Assembly: GCF_000282475.1 (NCBI RefSeq)
Contig: NZ_AKJF01000059.1
Span: 1-64,000 of the forward strand
Length of the DNA: 64,000 nt
Reading direction: 5' to 3'
Source: Pseudomonas sp. GM78
GTDB taxonomy: Bacteria > Pseudomonadota > Gammaproteobacteria > Pseudomonadales > Pseudomonadaceae
The first letter of the stretch is position 1. Every line of letters begins with the position of its first letter. Below the pieces are notes generated by a model. It saw only the letters and a list, made by a program, of their open reading frames with translations, searched no databases and had not been told where the DNA came from. Positions 11,626-21,824 of the stretch are shown here, one piece after another. The translations under genes and the position numbers were made by a program.

Positions 11626-14472
11626 ATGGATAAGACCTACCAGCCGCACGCCATTGAAACTTCCTGGTACAACACCTGGGAGTCAGAGAATTACTTCGCC
11701 CCGCAAGGCGCGGGCGAGTCCTACACCATCATGATCCCGCCGCCGAACGTCACCGGCAGCCTGCACATGGGGCATGGCTTCAACAACGCGATCATGGACG
11801 CCCTGATCCGTTTCCGCCGCATGCAGGGTCGCAACACCCTGTGGCAACCGGGTACCGACCACGCCGGTATCGCCACGCAAATGCTGGTGGAGCGTCAACT
11901 CGAAGCCCAGGGCCAGAATCGCCACGACCTGGGCCGCGACAAGTTCCTCGAGAAAGTCTGGGAATGGAAGGATCAGTCCGGCGGCAACATCAGCCGTCAG
12001 ATCCGCCGCCTCGGCTCGTCCGTGGACTGGAGCCGCGAGCGCTTCACCATGGACGACGGCCTCTCGGAAGCCGTGAAGGAAGCGTTCGTACGCTTGCACG
12101 AAGACGGCCTGATCTACCGCGGCAAGCGCCTGGTCAACTGGGACACCAAGCTGCACACGGCGATTTCCGACCTTGAAGTGGAAAACCACGACGAGAAAGG
12201 TTTCCTGTGGAACCTCAAGTACCCGCTGGCCGATGGCGCCAAGACCGCTGAAGGCAACGCGTTCCTGATCGTCGCGACCACCCGTCCGGAAACCATGCTC
12301 GGCGACTCCGCCGTCGCGGTTAACCCGAACGATGAGCGCTACAAAGCCCTGATCGGCAAATTTGTCGAGCTGCCGCTGGTCGGCCGCCGCATCCCGATCA
12401 TCGCCGACGATTACTGCGATCCTGAATTCGGCACCGGCTGCGTGAAAATCACCCCGGCCCACGATTTCAATGACTACGAAGTCGGCAAGCGCCACAACCT
12501 GCCGCTGCTGAATATCTTCGACAAGAACGCCAACGTCCTGCCTGCCGTTCAGGCGTTCAACCTCGATGGCACCTTGAACGAAACCATCGACGGCAAGATC
12601 CCGGCTGAATATGCCGGCCTGGACCGCTTCGAAGCGCGCAAGCAGATCGTTGCAGCGTTCGAGGCCGCCGGCTTGCTGGTCAGCGTCGACGATCACGCCC
12701 TGAAAGTGCCGAAAGGCGACCGCTCCGGCACCATCATCGAGCCGTGGCTGACCGACCAGTGGTACGTTTCCACCAAGCCGTTGGCCGAGCCTGCGATTGC
12801 CGCCGTCGAAGACGGTCGCATCCAGTTCGTGCCGAAACAGTACGAAAACATGTACTTCTCGTGGATGCGTGACATCCAGGACTGGTGCATCAGCCGTCAG
12901 CTGTGGTGGGGCCACCGGATTCCGGCCTGGTACGACGAGTCGGGCAAAGTCTACGTCGGTCGCGACGAAGCCGAAGTGCGCGCCAAGCACAACCTCGGCC
13001 CGGACGTCGCGCTGCAACAGGACAACGACGTACTCGACACCTGGTTCAGCTCGGGCCTGTGGACCTTCTCCACGCTCGGCTGGCCGGAAAAGACCGAGTT
13101 CCTGAAGAAATTCCACTCCACCGACGTGCTGGTCACCGGCTTCGACATCATTTTCTTCTGGGTTGCCCGGATGATCATGCTGACGATGCACCTGATCAAG
13201 AACGAGGATGGTACGCCGCAGGTGCCGTTCAAGACCGTGTACGTGCACGGCCTGGTGCGTGATGGCCAGGGCCAGAAGATGTCCAAGTCCAAGGGCAACG
13301 TCCTTGACCCGCTGGACATCATCGACGGTATCGAGCTGGAAGAGCTGGTGCAGAAACGCACCTCCGGCCTGATGCAGCCGAAACTGGCGAAGAAGATCGA
13401 GAAGCAGACCCGCGATGAGTTCGCCGAGGGCATCGCCAGCTACGGCACCGACGCCCTGCGCTTCACTTTCTGCTCGCTGGCCTCCACCGGTCGCGACATC
13501 AAGTTCGACATGGGCCGCGTCGAAGGCTATCGCAACTTCTGCAACAAGATCTGGAACGCGGCGCGCTACGTGCTGGACAAGGGCGAAGACTGTGGTCAGA
13601 ACGGCGAAGCCTACGAGCTCTCGCTGGCTGATCGCTGGATCATTTCGCAGCTGCAACGCACCGAAGCCGAAGTGACCCGCCAGCTCGACCAGTTCCGTTT
13701 CGACCTGGCCGCGCAAGCCTTGTACGAGTTCATCTGGAACCAGTATTGCGACTGGTACCTGGAACTGTCCAAGCCTGTGCTGTGGGACGAAAACGCACCG
13801 GTCGAACGCCAGCGCGGCACCCGCCGCACCCTGGTACGCGTACTGGAAGTCGCCCTGCGCCTGGCGCACCCGTTCATGCCGTTCATTACCGAAGAAATCT
13901 GGCAGCGCCTCGCGCCGCTGGCCGGTATCGAAGGCAAGACGATCATGCTGCAACCTTGGCCTGTGGCCAATGAAGCACGCATCGACCAGTCCGCCGAAGA
14001 CGACATCGAATGGCTCAAGGGCCTGATGCTCGGCACGCGTAACATCCGTGGCGAAATGAACATCGGCCCGGGCAAACCGCTGCCGCTGTTCCTGAAAAAC
14101 GTCAGTGCAGAAGATCAGCGTCGCCTGAGCGAGAACGAAGCGTTGCTCAAGAAGCTGGCACGCCTTGAATCGATCACCGTACTGGCCGCCGGTGAAGAAG
14201 CACCGCTGTCCGCCACCGCATTGGTCGGCGAGATGGAAGTGCTGGTGCCAATGGCCGGCTTGATCGACAAAGGCGCCGAGCTTGCGCGTCTGGACAAGGA
14301 AATCCAGCGCCTGCAAGGCGAAGTGCAGCGCGTCGGCGGCAAGCTGTCCAACGCCGGGTTCGTTGACAAGGCGCCAGCCGAAGTCATCGACAAGGAACGC
14401 GCCAAACTGGCCGAAGCCGAACAGGCTCTGGGCAAGTTGGCCGAGCAGCATGCGCGGATTGCCAGCCTGTAA
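11626..14472 (+). CDS. valS: valyl-tRNA synthetase
   Basis: ValRS charges tRNA-Val and edits threonine mischarging. The 948-residue class I synthetase has the HIGH-type motif in [14 protein letters not shown] (38-51), the CP1 editing domain (about 190-340, with [10 protein letters not shown]), KMSKSKGNV near residue 550, an anticodon-binding domain, and the ValRS-specific C-terminal coiled-coil arm ([22 protein letters not shown]...) that touches the tRNA elbow. A REPIN precedes it and a strong terminator follows. Confidence 0.98.
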   Translation: MDKTYQPHAIETSWYNTWESENYFAPQGAGESYTIMIPPPNVTGSLHMGHGFNNAIMDALIRFRRMQGRNTLWQPGTDHAGIATQMLVERQLEAQGQNRHDLGRDKFLEKVWEWKDQSGGNISRQIRRLGSSVDWSRERFTMDDGLSEAVKEAFVRLHEDGLIYRGKRLVNWDTKLHTAISDLEVENHDEKGFLWNLKYPLADGAKTAEGNAFLIVATTRPETMLGDSAVAVNPNDERYKALIGKFVELPLVGRRIPIIADDYCDPEFGTGCVKITPAHDFNDYEVGKRHNLPLLNIFDKNANVLPAVQAFNLDGTLNETIDGKIPAEYAGLDRFEARKQIVAAFEAAGLLVSVDDHALKVPKGDRSGTIIEPWLTDQWYVSTKPLAEPAIAAVEDGRIQFVPKQYENMYFSWMRDIQDWCISRQLWWGHRIPAWYDESGKVYVGRDEAEVRAKHNLGPDVALQQDNDVLDTWFSSGLWTFSTLGWPEKTEFLKKFHSTDVLVTGFDIIFFWVARMIMLTMHLIKNEDGTPQVPFKTVYVHGLVRDGQGQKMSKSKGNVLDPLDIIDGIELEELVQKRTSGLMQPKLAKKIEKQTRDEFAEGIASYGTDALRFTFCSLASTGRDIKFDMGRVEGYRNFCNKIWNAARYVLDKGEDCGQNGEAYELSLADRWIISQLQRTEAEVTRQLDQFRFDLAAQALYEFIWNQYCDWYLELSKPVLWDENAPVERQRGTRRTLVRVLEVALRLAHPFMPFITEEIWQRLAPLAGIEGKTIMLQPWPVANEARIDQSAEDDIEWLKGLMLGTRNIRGEMNIGPGKPLPLFLKNVSAEDQRRLSENEALLKKLARLESITVLAAGEEAPLSATALVGEMEVLVPMAGLIDKGAELARLDKEIQRLQGEVQRVGGKLSNAGFVDKAPAEVIDKERAKLAEAEQALGKLAEQHARIASL

Positions 14473-14490
14473 CGGCAGATCGCAATAAGA

Positions 14491-14519
14491 AAGGGAGGCC
14501 CAGGTGGCCTCCCTTTTTT
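14491..14519 (+). terminator. intrinsic terminator of valS
   Basis: AAGGGAGGCC (14491-14500) and GGCCTCCCTT (14506-14515) form a perfect stem with loop CAGGT, followed by TTTT. It lies 19 bases after the valS stop. Confidence 0.92.
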
Positions 14520-14542
14520 ATTCCAGAAACACCAACATCCAT

Positions 14543-14632
14543 TGTAGGAGTGAGCCTGCTCGCGATAGCGGTATGCCAGTCGCGATCGTCATCGACTGAT
14601 CCACCGCTATCGCGAGCAGGCTCACTCCTACA
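14543..14632. repeat. REPIN, GAGCCTGCTCGCGAT family
   Basis: Inverted arms TGTAGGAGTGAGCCTGCTCG and CGAGCAGGCTCACTCCTACA with paired GATAGCGGT/ACCGCTATC extensions. It lies between the valS terminator and rlmF, in a copy very similar to the ones at 193-283 and 11420-11509. Confidence 0.9.
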
Positions 14633-14703
14633 ATTGGTCGGTGTTGCCCCACAGATGTGGGACAATGCCCGCCACTTTTAGCCATACCCGAATCGACACG
14701 CCC

Positions 14704-15735
14704 ATGACCGCCCCCCGCCCCCCAAAACCTGCGCGTAAAAAGCCCGTACCCGCGACCCCGGCCAAAGCCGTGGAACCGCGCGAGAAGGCCAGCCTGCATC
14801 CGCGCAATCGCCATCAGGGTCGTTACGACTTCCCGGCGCTGATCAAGACCACGCCGGAACTGGCGAAGTTCGTGATCATCAACCCGTACGGCAAGGAAAG
14901 CATCGACTTCGCCAGCCCGGACGCGGTACGGGTGTTCAACCGGGCACTGCTCAAGTCGTTCTACGGCATCGCCCATTGGGACATTCCGGCCGACTACCTG
15001 TGCCCGCCGGTTCCGGGTCGTGCGGATTACGTGCACTTCCTCGCCGACCTGCTGGCCAGCGCCAATGAAGGCGTGATTCCACGGGGCGCCGCGGTCAAGG
15101 TGCTGGACATCGGCATGGGCGCCAACTGCGTGTACCCGCTGATCGGTCACAGCGACTACCGCTGGCAGTTCCTCGGTTCAGAAATTGATTCGACCGCCAT
15201 CGCTGCGGCCAAAGCCATCATTCAAGCCAATGGCCTGAACAAAGCCATCCAGATTCGCCAGCAGAGCAATCCCAGGCAGATCCTGCTGGGGCTGTTGGAG
15301 AGCGCCGAGCGCTTTGACCTGACGATGTGCAACCCACCGTTCCACGCCTCGCTGGACGAAGCTACGCGCGGCAGCACGCGCAAGTGGCGCGCGCTGGGCA
15401 AGGCCGATCCAAAACGCAAACTGCCAGTGCTGAATTTTGGCGGCCAGGCGGCGGAGTTGTGGTGTGAGGGCGGTGAAGCGCGATTCGTCACCCAACTGAT
15501 CAGCGAAAGCGCGCAGGTGGGGCAACAGGTGCTGTGGTTCAGCACACTGGTATCGAAAGCTTCGAACCTGCCAGCAATCCAGACCGCGCTGAAAAAAGCC
15601 GGGGCACTGCAAAGCCAGGTGGTGGAAATGTCCCAGGGCCAGAAACAGAGTCGCTTCGTGGCCTGGACGTTCCAGACCCCAGCGCAACAACAGGCCTGGC
15701 GTCAGGCGCGCTGGGTGAAACCTTCAGCGCAATAA
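14704..15735 (+). CDS. rlmF: 23S rRNA (adenine1618-N6)-methyltransferase
   Basis: RlmF methylates A1618 of 23S rRNA using S-adenosylmethionine. From ATG 14704 the protein has 343 residues. A basic Pro/Lys-rich leader (to about residue 40) precedes the conserved [17 protein letters not shown], the SAM-binding [16 protein letters not shown] near 140, and the N6-adenine methyltransferase catalytic motif NPPFH near 210. A longer frame from 14641 adds 21 unlikely residues overlapping the space after the REPIN. The stop is followed by a bidirectional terminator shared with hupN. Confidence 0.94.
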   Translation: MTAPRPPKPARKKPVPATPAKAVEPREKASLHPRNRHQGRYDFPALIKTTPELAKFVIINPYGKESIDFASPDAVRVFNRALLKSFYGIAHWDIPADYLCPPVPGRADYVHFLADLLASANEGVIPRGAAVKVLDIGMGANCVYPLIGHSDYRWQFLGSEIDSTAIAAAKAIIQANGLNKAIQIRQQSNPRQILLGLLESAERFDLTMCNPPFHASLDEATRGSTRKWRALGKADPKRKLPVLNFGGQAAELWCEGGEARFVTQLISESAQVGQQVLWFSTLVSKASNLPAIQTALKKAGALQSQVVEMSQGQKQSRFVAWTFQTPAQQQAWRQARWVKPSAQ

Positions 15736-15744
15736 GCTGCGGAC

Positions 15745-15790
15745 ACAAAAAAACCGTGCCCGGATCACTCCGGCGCACGGTTTTTTTTTA
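15745..15790. terminator. bidirectional terminator between rlmF and hupN
   Basis: A-run, then CCGTGC-CCGG pairing with CCGG-CGCACGG around ATCACT, then a run of nine T. The stem and both homopolymer runs serve the convergent genes on either side. Confidence 0.92.
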
Positions 15791-15797
15791 ACAAGTC

Positions 15798-16079
15798 TTA
15801 CTTGTTAACAGCGTCGGTCAGGCCTTTAGCCACAACCAGCTTGATCACTTTCTTGGCAGCGATTTCGATGGCAGCGCCAGTCGATGGGTTACGGCCAGTA
15901 CGGGCAGGACGCTCAGTCACTTTCAGTTTGCCGATACCTGGCAGAGTGATTTCGCCGCCGTTTTCCAGCTGATCGGCAACGATTTGGCCCAGTTGGTCCA
16001 GAGCGTTACGCGCGGTGGTTTTCGGCGCGTCGATAGCTTCAGCGATGTCGGCGATCAGTTGGTCTTTAGTAAGAGCCAT
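15798..16079 (-). CDS. hupN: HU family nucleoid protein HupN
   Basis: A 93-residue HU/IHF-family DNA-bending protein: N-terminal helices MALTKDQLIADIAEAI and the diagnostic beta-arm TERPARTGRNPSTGAAIEI with the GRNP motif. It ends KGLTDAVNK. The divergent N-terminus (MALTKDQL rather than MNKSEL or MRKPEL) and its position beside yejK match HupN, the third HU paralogue described in P. putida, rather than HupA or HupB. The ATG at 16079 is chosen over a much longer in-frame extension upstream, which lacks HU similarity. Confidence 0.92.
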   Translation of the reverse strand: MALTKDQLIADIAEAIDAPKTTARNALDQLGQIVADQLENGGEITLPGIGKLKVTERPARTGRNPSTGAAIEIAAKKVIKLVVAKGLTDAVNK

Positions 16080-16474
16080 GTAGTGTTCCTTCCCTATCAA
16101 ATTCATATGGATTGCAGAGTGCAGTGTCAGCCATCGAGCCCGATCTTTTGGATCCGGCACCCTCGGCCAAATAACCACGGGATCGGGGTTATAGATTCCG
16201 AAATCAGGGTTTGGTTCGACCTGACAAATGCTGAATGCACGCTTAACGCAGTGACTACGCGTAAGACCGGGCAAAACTAGCACAGAGGCGGGGAAATATC
16301 CGCCTCTAGCTACCCAATTGGTCAGCTTTATTGCTCTAAATCGGGAAAAAAACGCATAAGCACCCCCGGTCGCCCCGCAAATGCCGTTCGCCCCGCGCCA
16401 AAACCAGTGGTTGCGGTACACTGGGCGCTTTTTCGGGGAGCTCGCCCTGCTCTCTCCAACCAGCCGAGAAGCCC
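16080..16474. promoter_or_regulatory. hupN / yejK divergent intergenic region with inverted repeat
   Basis: 395 bases separate the two nucleoid-protein genes. A perfect 8-bp inverted repeat, AGAGGCGG (16284-16291) and CCGCCTCT (16300-16307), lies about mid-way with an 8-base AT-rich spacer. It has no T-run and may be an operator or an mRNA leader stem. Both promoters should be here, but I could not place them with confidence, and no gene is supported. Confidence 0.5.
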
Positions 16475-17479
16475 ATGCCGATCCGTCATTGCATCGTCCA
16501 CCTGATCGACAAAAAACCCGACGGCACTCCAGCGGTTCTCCACGCTCGCGACTCTGAACTGGCGGAGTCTGCAGCCATCGAGAACATGCTTGCCGACCTC
16601 AACGAAAACTACAACGCCAAACAAGGTAAAGCCTGGGGTCTGTTTCATCCAGAGTCCGGCGCCTTTCCATTCAGCGGCTGGCTGAAGGAATACCTCGATG
16701 GCGCTCAGGACTTCACCGCCTTCAGCCGCGTGGCGGTGGAACACCTGCAGAAGCTGATGGAAGAGTCCAACCTCTCGGTCGGCGGTCACGTCCTGTTCGC
16801 CCACTATCAACAAGGCATGACCGATTACCTGGCCATCGCCCTGCTGCACCACAGCGAAGGCGTCGCGGTGACCGAGCAGCTCGACGTGACCCCATCCCGT
16901 CACCTGGACCTGGGCCAGTTGCACCTGGCGGCGCGGATCAACGTGTCGGAGTGGCAGAACAACAAGCAATCCAAGCAGTACATTTCGTTCATCAAAGGCA
17001 AGAACGGCAAAAAGGTTTCGGAGTATTTCCGCGACTTCATCGGCTGCCAGGAAGGCGTCGACGGCCCGGGTGAAACCCGCACCCTGCTCAAGGCATTCAG
17101 TGACTTCGTCGAAAGCGAAGACCTGCCCGAAGAGGACGCCCGCGAGAAAACCAAGACCCTGGTGGATTACGCCAGCAGCCAGGCCAAGCTCGGCGAACCG
17201 ATGGGCCTGGAAGAGTTGTCTGGACTGATCGACGAAGACCGCCCGAAAGCCTTCTACGACCACATCCGCAACAAGGACTACGGCCTGTCGCCGGAAATCC
17301 CGGCCGATAAACGTACCTTGAACCAGTTCCGCCGTTTCACCGGCCGCGCCGAAGGCCTGTCCATCAGCTTCGAAGCGCACCTGCTGGGCTCGAAGATCGA
17401 ATACGACGAAGACGCCGGCACGCTGATCATCAAAGGCCTGCCGACCTCGCTCACCGACCAGCTCAAGCGCCGCAACTGA
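16475..17479 (+). CDS. yejK: nucleoid-associated protein YejK (NdpA)
   Basis: YejK/NdpA is a nucleoid-associated protein of uncertain function (topoisomerase interaction has been reported in E. coli). The 334-residue product is full length. It starts [17 protein letters not shown] and contains [23 protein letters not shown], the central [23 protein letters not shown] and a C-terminal [14 protein letters not shown]. Its stop overlaps the start of the membrane glutaredoxin gene (TGATG), so the two form an operon divergent from hupN. Confidence 0.95.
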   Translation: MPIRHCIVHLIDKKPDGTPAVLHARDSELAESAAIENMLADLNENYNAKQGKAWGLFHPESGAFPFSGWLKEYLDGAQDFTAFSRVAVEHLQKLMEESNLSVGGHVLFAHYQQGMTDYLAIALLHHSEGVAVTEQLDVTPSRHLDLGQLHLAARINVSEWQNNKQSKQYISFIKGKNGKKVSEYFRDFIGCQEGVDGPGETRTLLKAFSDFVESEDLPEEDAREKTKTLVDYASSQAKLGEPMGLEELSGLIDEDRPKAFYDHIRNKDYGLSPEIPADKRTLNQFRRFTGRAEGLSISFEAHLLGSKIEYDEDAGTLIIKGLPTSLTDQLKRRN

Positions 17480-17829
17480 TGCTCGGTAACGTACTGAAGA
17501 AGTTCCTGCTGATCCTGCTGGTGGTCGTGGTCTATCAGCACTGGGGCAAGATCGAGCGGGTGTTCAACCCGTCGCAAGTGGTGTCGGAGCAGACCCAAGC
17601 CAAGGCCAACGTCGTGCTTTACGCCACCGAGTGGTGTGGCTACTGCAAGCTGACCCGGCGCTTTCTCGACCAGAAAGGCATCCCGTACAAGGAATTCGAT
17701 ATCGAGAAGGATGCCGTGGCGCGCAAGGCCTATGAGGCCTTGGGCGGCGGCGGGATTCCGATCATCGATGTGAACGGGACGCTGATTCGCGGGTATGACC
17801 CGGATGCGATCCTGGCTGCCCTGAAATAA
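17479..17829 (+). CDS. membrane-anchored glutaredoxin-like protein
   Basis: A 116-residue protein with one N-terminal transmembrane helix (about 7-20) followed by a glutaredoxin fold: active site Cys53-Gly-Tyr-Cys56 in TEWCGYCKLTRRFL and the substrate-binding GGGGIPIIDVNGTLIRGYDP. The basic residues before and after the helix (KK at 7-8, K24 and R27) do not clearly settle the orientation, but most members of this group are predicted membrane-bound dithiol glutaredoxins. It overlaps yejK by one base. Function is unproven. A role in reducing membrane-proximal disulfides or in Fe-S handling is possible. Confidence 0.88.
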   Translation: MLGNVLKKFLLILLVVVVYQHWGKIERVFNPSQVVSEQTQAKANVVLYATEWCGYCKLTRRFLDQKGIPYKEFDIEKDAVARKAYEALGGGGIPIIDVNGTLIRGYDPDAILAALK

Positions 17830-17837
17830 TCTGAAAG

Positions 17838-18773
17838 CTACTGTGCTTCGATGCGGAAACCGAATCGCGGAACGTGCACATGCACCACACCGCCACGTTC
17901 GTCTTCACGGCGCACAATCAACTCTTCGACACCGGCAAACAGCAACTCCCCCACCACCGGATCAACGCCATAGTCCGTGGCCGCGATCAGCACTTGCTGG
18001 CCGGCCTTGAAACCGTTCGGGTCGACGAACTGCTCATCCGGCAATGCGGCTGGCGTGGCATTGCGCGCAACCTCCAACGCTTCCTCGGACGTCATATCGC
18101 TGAAGGCACCGTGACCGAAGCCCAATACCCGCGCGTGCCACGCGGCAACCGCCGGATAAGCATCGATCAGCGGTGCAGTGACCGGCGTTGCCTTGAGGAA
18201 CCACAGCGGGTGAGCCAGGGCGAAGTCGGCAATCGACGGTTCGCCGAACAGGAAATCGCCCTCCTCGCGTTGCAGTTGTTGCTCCAGGCGCGTCATGATC
18301 GTTGGCCACTGATGTCGCGCTTGCTCAGCCGACAACTTTGTAGCACTGCCACCACTGAACAAGCAGGCCCGGTCGGCGATAAACGCCTTGATCGCCTCGG
18401 GGGGCAAATTGGCGAAACGCACCGCTACCGATTCCGGCTGGAACACCAGGCTGACCGCATGCTGGAACACCACCGAATCGGCCCAGGCCGCGAAGGTCGC
18501 GGCGACCATTTCCTGGCCTTCCGGAAAGAACGCCGGCAGGGCTTTTTCCTGTTCCAGACGGCGGGCAATCAAGGCCGTGTCGCAATAGATATCCGCACCG
18601 ATCTGCAGCACCGGCGTCTTGCGATAGCCGCCGGTCAACGCCGTCAAATCAGGCTTTGGCATCACCGGTGAGATTTTCACCGAACGCCAGGACAACCCTT
18701 TGAAACCCAGGAGCAAACGGGCTTTTTCGGCGAAAGGGGACGTCGGGTAATGATGCAGGATCAACTCGGACAT
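17838..18773 (-). CDS. glutathione S-transferase family protein
   Basis: A 311-residue two-part protein. Residues 1-80 form a thioredoxin-like GST N-domain (ILHHYPTSPFAEKARLLLGFKGL, then the cis-Pro loop RKTPVLQIGADIYCDT) and about 90-215 a GST C-domain. An additional C-terminal stretch of roughly 90 residues (PAALPDEQFVDPNGFKAGQQVLIAATDYG... IVRREDERGGVVHVHVPRFGF) is predicted beta-rich and not part of classical GSTs. The ATG at 18773 is preferred to 18818. It ends 8 bases from the convergent glutaredoxin gene. Substrate unknown. Confidence 0.9.
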   Translation of the reverse strand: MSELILHHYPTSPFAEKARLLLGFKGLSWRSVKISPVMPKPDLTALTGGYRKTPVLQIGADIYCDTALIARRLEQEKALPAFFPEGQEMVAATFAAWADSVVFQHAVSLVFQPESVAVRFANLPPEAIKAFIADRACLFSGGSATKLSAEQARHQWPTIMTRLEQQLQREEGDFLFGEPSIADFALAHPLWFLKATPVTAPLIDAYPAVAAWHARVLGFGHGAFSDMTSEEALEVARNATPAALPDEQFVDPNGFKAGQQVLIAATDYGVDPVVGELLFAGVEELIVRREDERGGVVHVHVPRFGFRIEAQ

Positions 18774-18860
18774 GCTCGGCTCCGCCGCGCGAATAGGAAC
18801 CCTCAGCTTAACGCGCAATCGGCAGGCAGCCTACCGATCTGCCTGATGGGAACTGATCAG

Positions 18861-19172
18861 TCAGATTGATAAGCCGGCAGCCGCGCTCGCCACCAGGCAT
18901 TCCTTGGCGCTCTTCCTGAGTTTTTTGATCAGCCGTTCCTGACGCAGCGCTTCACTTTTATCGCGGCAGAGTTCGGTGTAGACCAGCGCGACGGCCGGGC
19001 TGGAAAGAAAGAACCGCGCGCCCTTGCCACTTTGATGAGTGGCAAAGCGACGCACAGGATCATCGCTGATTCCGCAGTAGAGCGAACCATTGGCCGCGCG
19101 AACCAGATAGACGAACCACGGCTTGGTCACCTGTGACTCGGCGTCGGCAGGTTTTTCGTTGAGGGTGCTCAC
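18861..19172 (-). CDS. GIY-YIG nuclease superfamily protein (UPF0213 type)
   Basis: A 103-residue protein with the minimal GIY-YIG fold: [36 protein letters not shown], containing the two Tyr motifs, the catalytic Arg and the downstream Glu in [21 protein letters not shown]. Members of this family are single-domain putative nucleases of unknown role, encoded by most pseudomonads. It stands alone between the GST-like and NTF2-like genes on the same strand. Confidence 0.9.
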   Translation of the reverse strand: MSTLNEKPADAESQVTKPWFVYLVRAANGSLYCGISDDPVRRFATHQSGKGARFFLSSPAVALVYTELCRDKSEALRQERLIKKLRKSAKECLVASAAAGLSI

Positions 19173-19212
19173 GTCACGATCAAGACTTGAAAGGAAACAA
19201 GCGGCGATCTTA

Positions 19213-19683
19213 TCAGCGACTGGCCTGGAAAGCCTTCAGGCCCTTCAAGGCTTGAGCGCGAACAGCGTTCTTCACCAGTGGCGTCCAGCCCAACAACAGG
19301 CCTTTGAAACCCAGCGCCTGGCGTGACCAGGCCCATAGATCGAAGCTGTCGTGATGCTCGCAGATCTTGCCGTCGCGGAAGACAAAACGCGCCTGGATAT
19401 CGTTGACCACGGTGTTGCCCGTCTGGCTGAACAGATACGTCGCTACCCAATGGGCACCGCCGGTGCGTTCATCGCTGCGCACATTGTCGAATGTCAGGGA
19501 AAAACTCTTTGCCCGGGTGGTGAGCATGCGCCACATGTCGCCAGCCTCCTGGCCACGCAACTCGCCAAACGCCGGGTCACTGAACACCACATCATCGGTA
19601 TAGCAGGCGCTCATGGCCTCGGCATCCAGCCGCTGGAAGGCTTGGTAGAACTGGGTGATCAATGCGTTATGGGCATCACTCAT
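19213..19683 (-). CDS. nuclear transport factor 2-like (SnoaL-like) protein
   Basis: A 156-residue cone-shaped NTF2 fold protein: N-terminal helix [36 protein letters not shown], then strands with [41 protein letters not shown]. The [10 protein letters not shown] and HHDSFD elements are typical of the SnoaL/DUF4440 group that bind small hydrophobic ligands or act as isomerases/hydrolases. The start at 19683 (MSDAHNALI) is preferred over the longer frame from 19851, which overlaps the neighbouring MFS gene. Ligand unknown. Confidence 0.88.
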   Translation of the reverse strand: MSDAHNALITQFYQAFQRLDAEAMSACYTDDVVFSDPAFGELRGQEAGDMWRMLTTRAKSFSLTFDNVRSDERTGGAHWVATYLFSQTGNTVVNDIQARFVFRDGKICEHHDSFDLWAWSRQALGFKGLLLGWTPLVKNAVRAQALKGLKAFQASR

Positions 19684-19783
19684 GGGCAGGCTCCGTACGA
19701 TTGTTGGATTGCCTGCACGATAGTCTCCAAAGACGCCGAACACTATCGGCATTCGCAGGGCGAATACCGACAGTGCGTAAGCG

Positions 19784-21091
19784 TCAGACCTTTTCGCTTT
19801 CGACTTGTACGTAGAGTGCCCGCCCCGCACCGAGCCCGGCGATGATCGCACCCAGGCCGATCACTCCGAAGATCCAGCCCACGGCGCTCCAGCCGCCGGT
19901 CCAGTCGTGCACGATGCCGACCGCGAACGGTCCCATGGATGCCAGGGTGTAGCCGAAACCCTGGGCCATGCTCGACAGGTTCGCCGCCACGTGGGAATCA
20001 CGCGAGCGCAATACGATCAGGGTCAATGCCAGGCTGAAAGTAGCGCCCTGCCCCAGCCCCAATACAATCGCCCACCCCCACAAGCCTTCGATCGGGGCGT
20101 ACAGGCAACCGAACAAACCACCCAGGGTCAGCACCATGACGATCACGATCGCCAAGCGCTGATCCTTGCCGCGCGTCGCCAGCCATGGCGCGGCGAGGGA
20201 GCTGATCAATTGCACGATCACCGAACCCGACAACACCAGGCCGGCCTGGGTTGCGCTCAAGCCACGACCGATCAGGATCGACGGCAACCAGCCGAACACG
20301 ATGTAGGCCAGGGACGATTGCAGGCCCATGTACAAGGTGACTTGCCAGGCCAGCGGGTCGCGCAGCAACCCCCGCACACGATAGGCAACGTTGTGCGCGC
20401 CATGTTTCTGCCCGGTTTGCGGCAACCAGAACATCGCCGCGATCAAGGCTGGAATCACCCAGAACCCGAGGCCGAGGCTCCAGCGGTTGTCGAAGTGTTC
20501 GCTCAGCGGCACCGTGGCACCCGCCGCCATGGCCGCGCCCAGGCACAGGGCCATGGTATAGACACCGGTCATGGTCCCGGCCTGTTTGGCGAAGTCGCGC
20601 TTGACGATGCCCGGCAGCAACACGCCGATCACGCCAATGCTGGCACCTGCCAGCACACTGCCGGCAAACAGACCGATTTCGCCGAAGGAACTGCGCAGGA
20701 TGATCCCTCCCGCCAGCGTCAGGAGAATACCCAACACCACGCGCTCTGCCCCGAAGCGGCGCGCCAGCACCGGTGCCAGCGGGGCGAACAGGCCCAGGCA
20801 CAGCACCGGCAACGTGGTCAGCAAACCGGCCTGTGACGCCGACAATCCCAGGTTTTTCGACACCTCGCTCAGCATCGGCGCCATGCTCGACAGCGCCGGA
20901 CGCAGGTTCAATGCCACCAGGATCAGGCCCAGCAGCAACAACCACGGTCGCCGCAGGATCGGCTGGGTCTGCTGGACCTGTTCGTCATCGGCCTCGGCGT
21001 CGATCAGCAGCTCTTCCAGCTCCGCCGTGCGCTTGGGTGAGGTGACATCGGTGGGCTGGCTGGACATGGTGTTCTCGGTTTCAAGGTTCAT
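19784..21091 (-). CDS. CynX/NimT-family MFS transporter
   Basis: A 435-residue major facilitator with 12 predicted helices after a 45-residue acidic cytoplasmic leader. LILVALNLRPALSSMAPMLSEVSKNLGLS at helix 1 and GVIGVLLPGIVKRDF between helices 4 and 5 are characteristic of the CynX/NimT group (cyanate, nitroimidazole and related small molecules). The ATG at 21091 overlaps the upstream fadR-type regulator stop by 11 bases, with GAGG ahead. An internal ATG at 21067 is an alternative. The coupling strongly suggests that the regulator controls this exporter. Confidence 0.9.
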   Translation of the reverse strand: MNLETENTMSSQPTDVTSPKRTAELEELLIDAEADDEQVQQTQPILRRPWLLLLGLILVALNLRPALSSMAPMLSEVSKNLGLSASQAGLLTTLPVLCLGLFAPLAPVLARRFGAERVVLGILLTLAGGIILRSSFGEIGLFAGSVLAGASIGVIGVLLPGIVKRDFAKQAGTMTGVYTMALCLGAAMAAGATVPLSEHFDNRWSLGLGFWVIPALIAAMFWLPQTGQKHGAHNVAYRVRGLLRDPLAWQVTLYMGLQSSLAYIVFGWLPSILIGRGLSATQAGLVLSGSVIVQLISSLAAPWLATRGKDQRLAIVIVMVLTLGGLFGCLYAPIEGLWGWAIVLGLGQGATFSLALTLIVLRSRDSHVAANLSSMAQGFGYTLASMGPFAVGIVHDWTGGWSAVGWIFGVIGLGAIIAGLGAGRALYVQVESEKV

Positions 21092-21740
21092 TGATCAACT
21101 GCCTCGACAGGGCTTTGGCCCGCTCCGGGTCGCGTTGCTCGACGGCATCGAGCAGCTCGACGTGCAGGTCGAAGACCTCCTGGCGCCGGGGGGTGATGTT
21201 CAGACAGTGGCGCAATTGCTCACCGACAACACTGGAGAAATAGCGATACAGCTCACTGAGGGTCGAGTTGTGCGCGGCGTCCACAAGGCGGCGGTGGAAC
21301 ACCAGATCACAGGCGATATAAGTGTCGAGATCGCCGTGATAGTGGCTGCCGCTGACGCCCAGCGCCTCACGCAAGGCCACCAGGTCTTCATCGGTACGGC
21401 GCATGGCCGCCAGGCCGATGGCCTCGACTTCAAGGATGTGCCGGGTCTCGCGGGCCTGTTCGAGTGAGCAGCGGGACAATGCCTTGAGGGTGTCCAGCGG
21501 ATCGACCACCGCGCGCAGGTAACTGCCGTCGCCCTGACGGATTTCGATCAACCCGGAAAACGCCAACACGCGCATGGCTTCGCGCACCGTGTTGCGGCTG
21601 ATGCCCAGTTCTGCGGACAACTCGGGCTCGGTGGGCAAGCGCTGCCCTACCGCCCAGGCGCCTTGGTTAATGCGCAGTCGCAACTGCTCCAGAGCCTGAT
21701 CGACCAGGGAACGCTTGATTAACGGAGAAGTGTCTGACAT
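21081..21740 (-). CDS. FadR/GntR-family transcriptional regulator
   Basis: A 219-residue regulator. The winged helix is at about residues 10-75 (RLPTEPELSAELGISRNTVREAMRVLAFSGLIEIRQGDGSYL). The all-helical FCD ligand-binding domain follows (RHILEVEAIGLAAMRRTDEDL... DLVFHRRLVDAAHNSTL), with the Asp and His residues that hold a metal in this subfamily. ATG 21740 is chosen because AAAGGA lies at the proper distance. An in-frame ATG at 21761 has none. It is the first gene of a two-gene operon with the CynX-like transporter and has a 7-bp palindrome just upstream. Confidence 0.93.
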   Translation of the reverse strand: MSDTSPLIKRSLVDQALEQLRLRINQGAWAVGQRLPTEPELSAELGISRNTVREAMRVLAFSGLIEIRQGDGSYLRAVVDPLDTLKALSRCSLEQARETRHILEVEAIGLAAMRRTDEDLVALREALGVSGSHYHGDLDTYIACDLVFHRRLVDAAHNSTLSELYRYFSSVVGEQLRHCLNITPRRQEVFDLHVELLDAVEQRDPERAKALSRQLINEP

Positions 21741-21752
21741 GGGATTCGTCCT

Positions 21753-21773
21753 TTCATCCAATCATAGGATGAA
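21753..21773. promoter_or_regulatory. palindromic operator of the FadR-type regulator
   Basis: TTCATCC (21753-21759) and GGATGAA (21767-21773) are perfect 7-bp inverted arms separated by AATCATA. The site starts 13 bases upstream of the regulator ATG and partly covers its leader. The size and symmetry fit a FadR-family dimer, so autorepression is likely. No experimental site is known to me. Confidence 0.65.
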
Positions 21774-21824
21774 TTTTCTGACATCTTAGTCAGCTTCACG
21801 CCAAAGGACAACCTCCCCGTAACC

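Noticed and set aside
11683-14451. 922-codon minus-strand ORF opposite valS
   Set aside because: It is a shadow of valS codon bias. valS is unambiguous, and no motif appears in the antisense frame.
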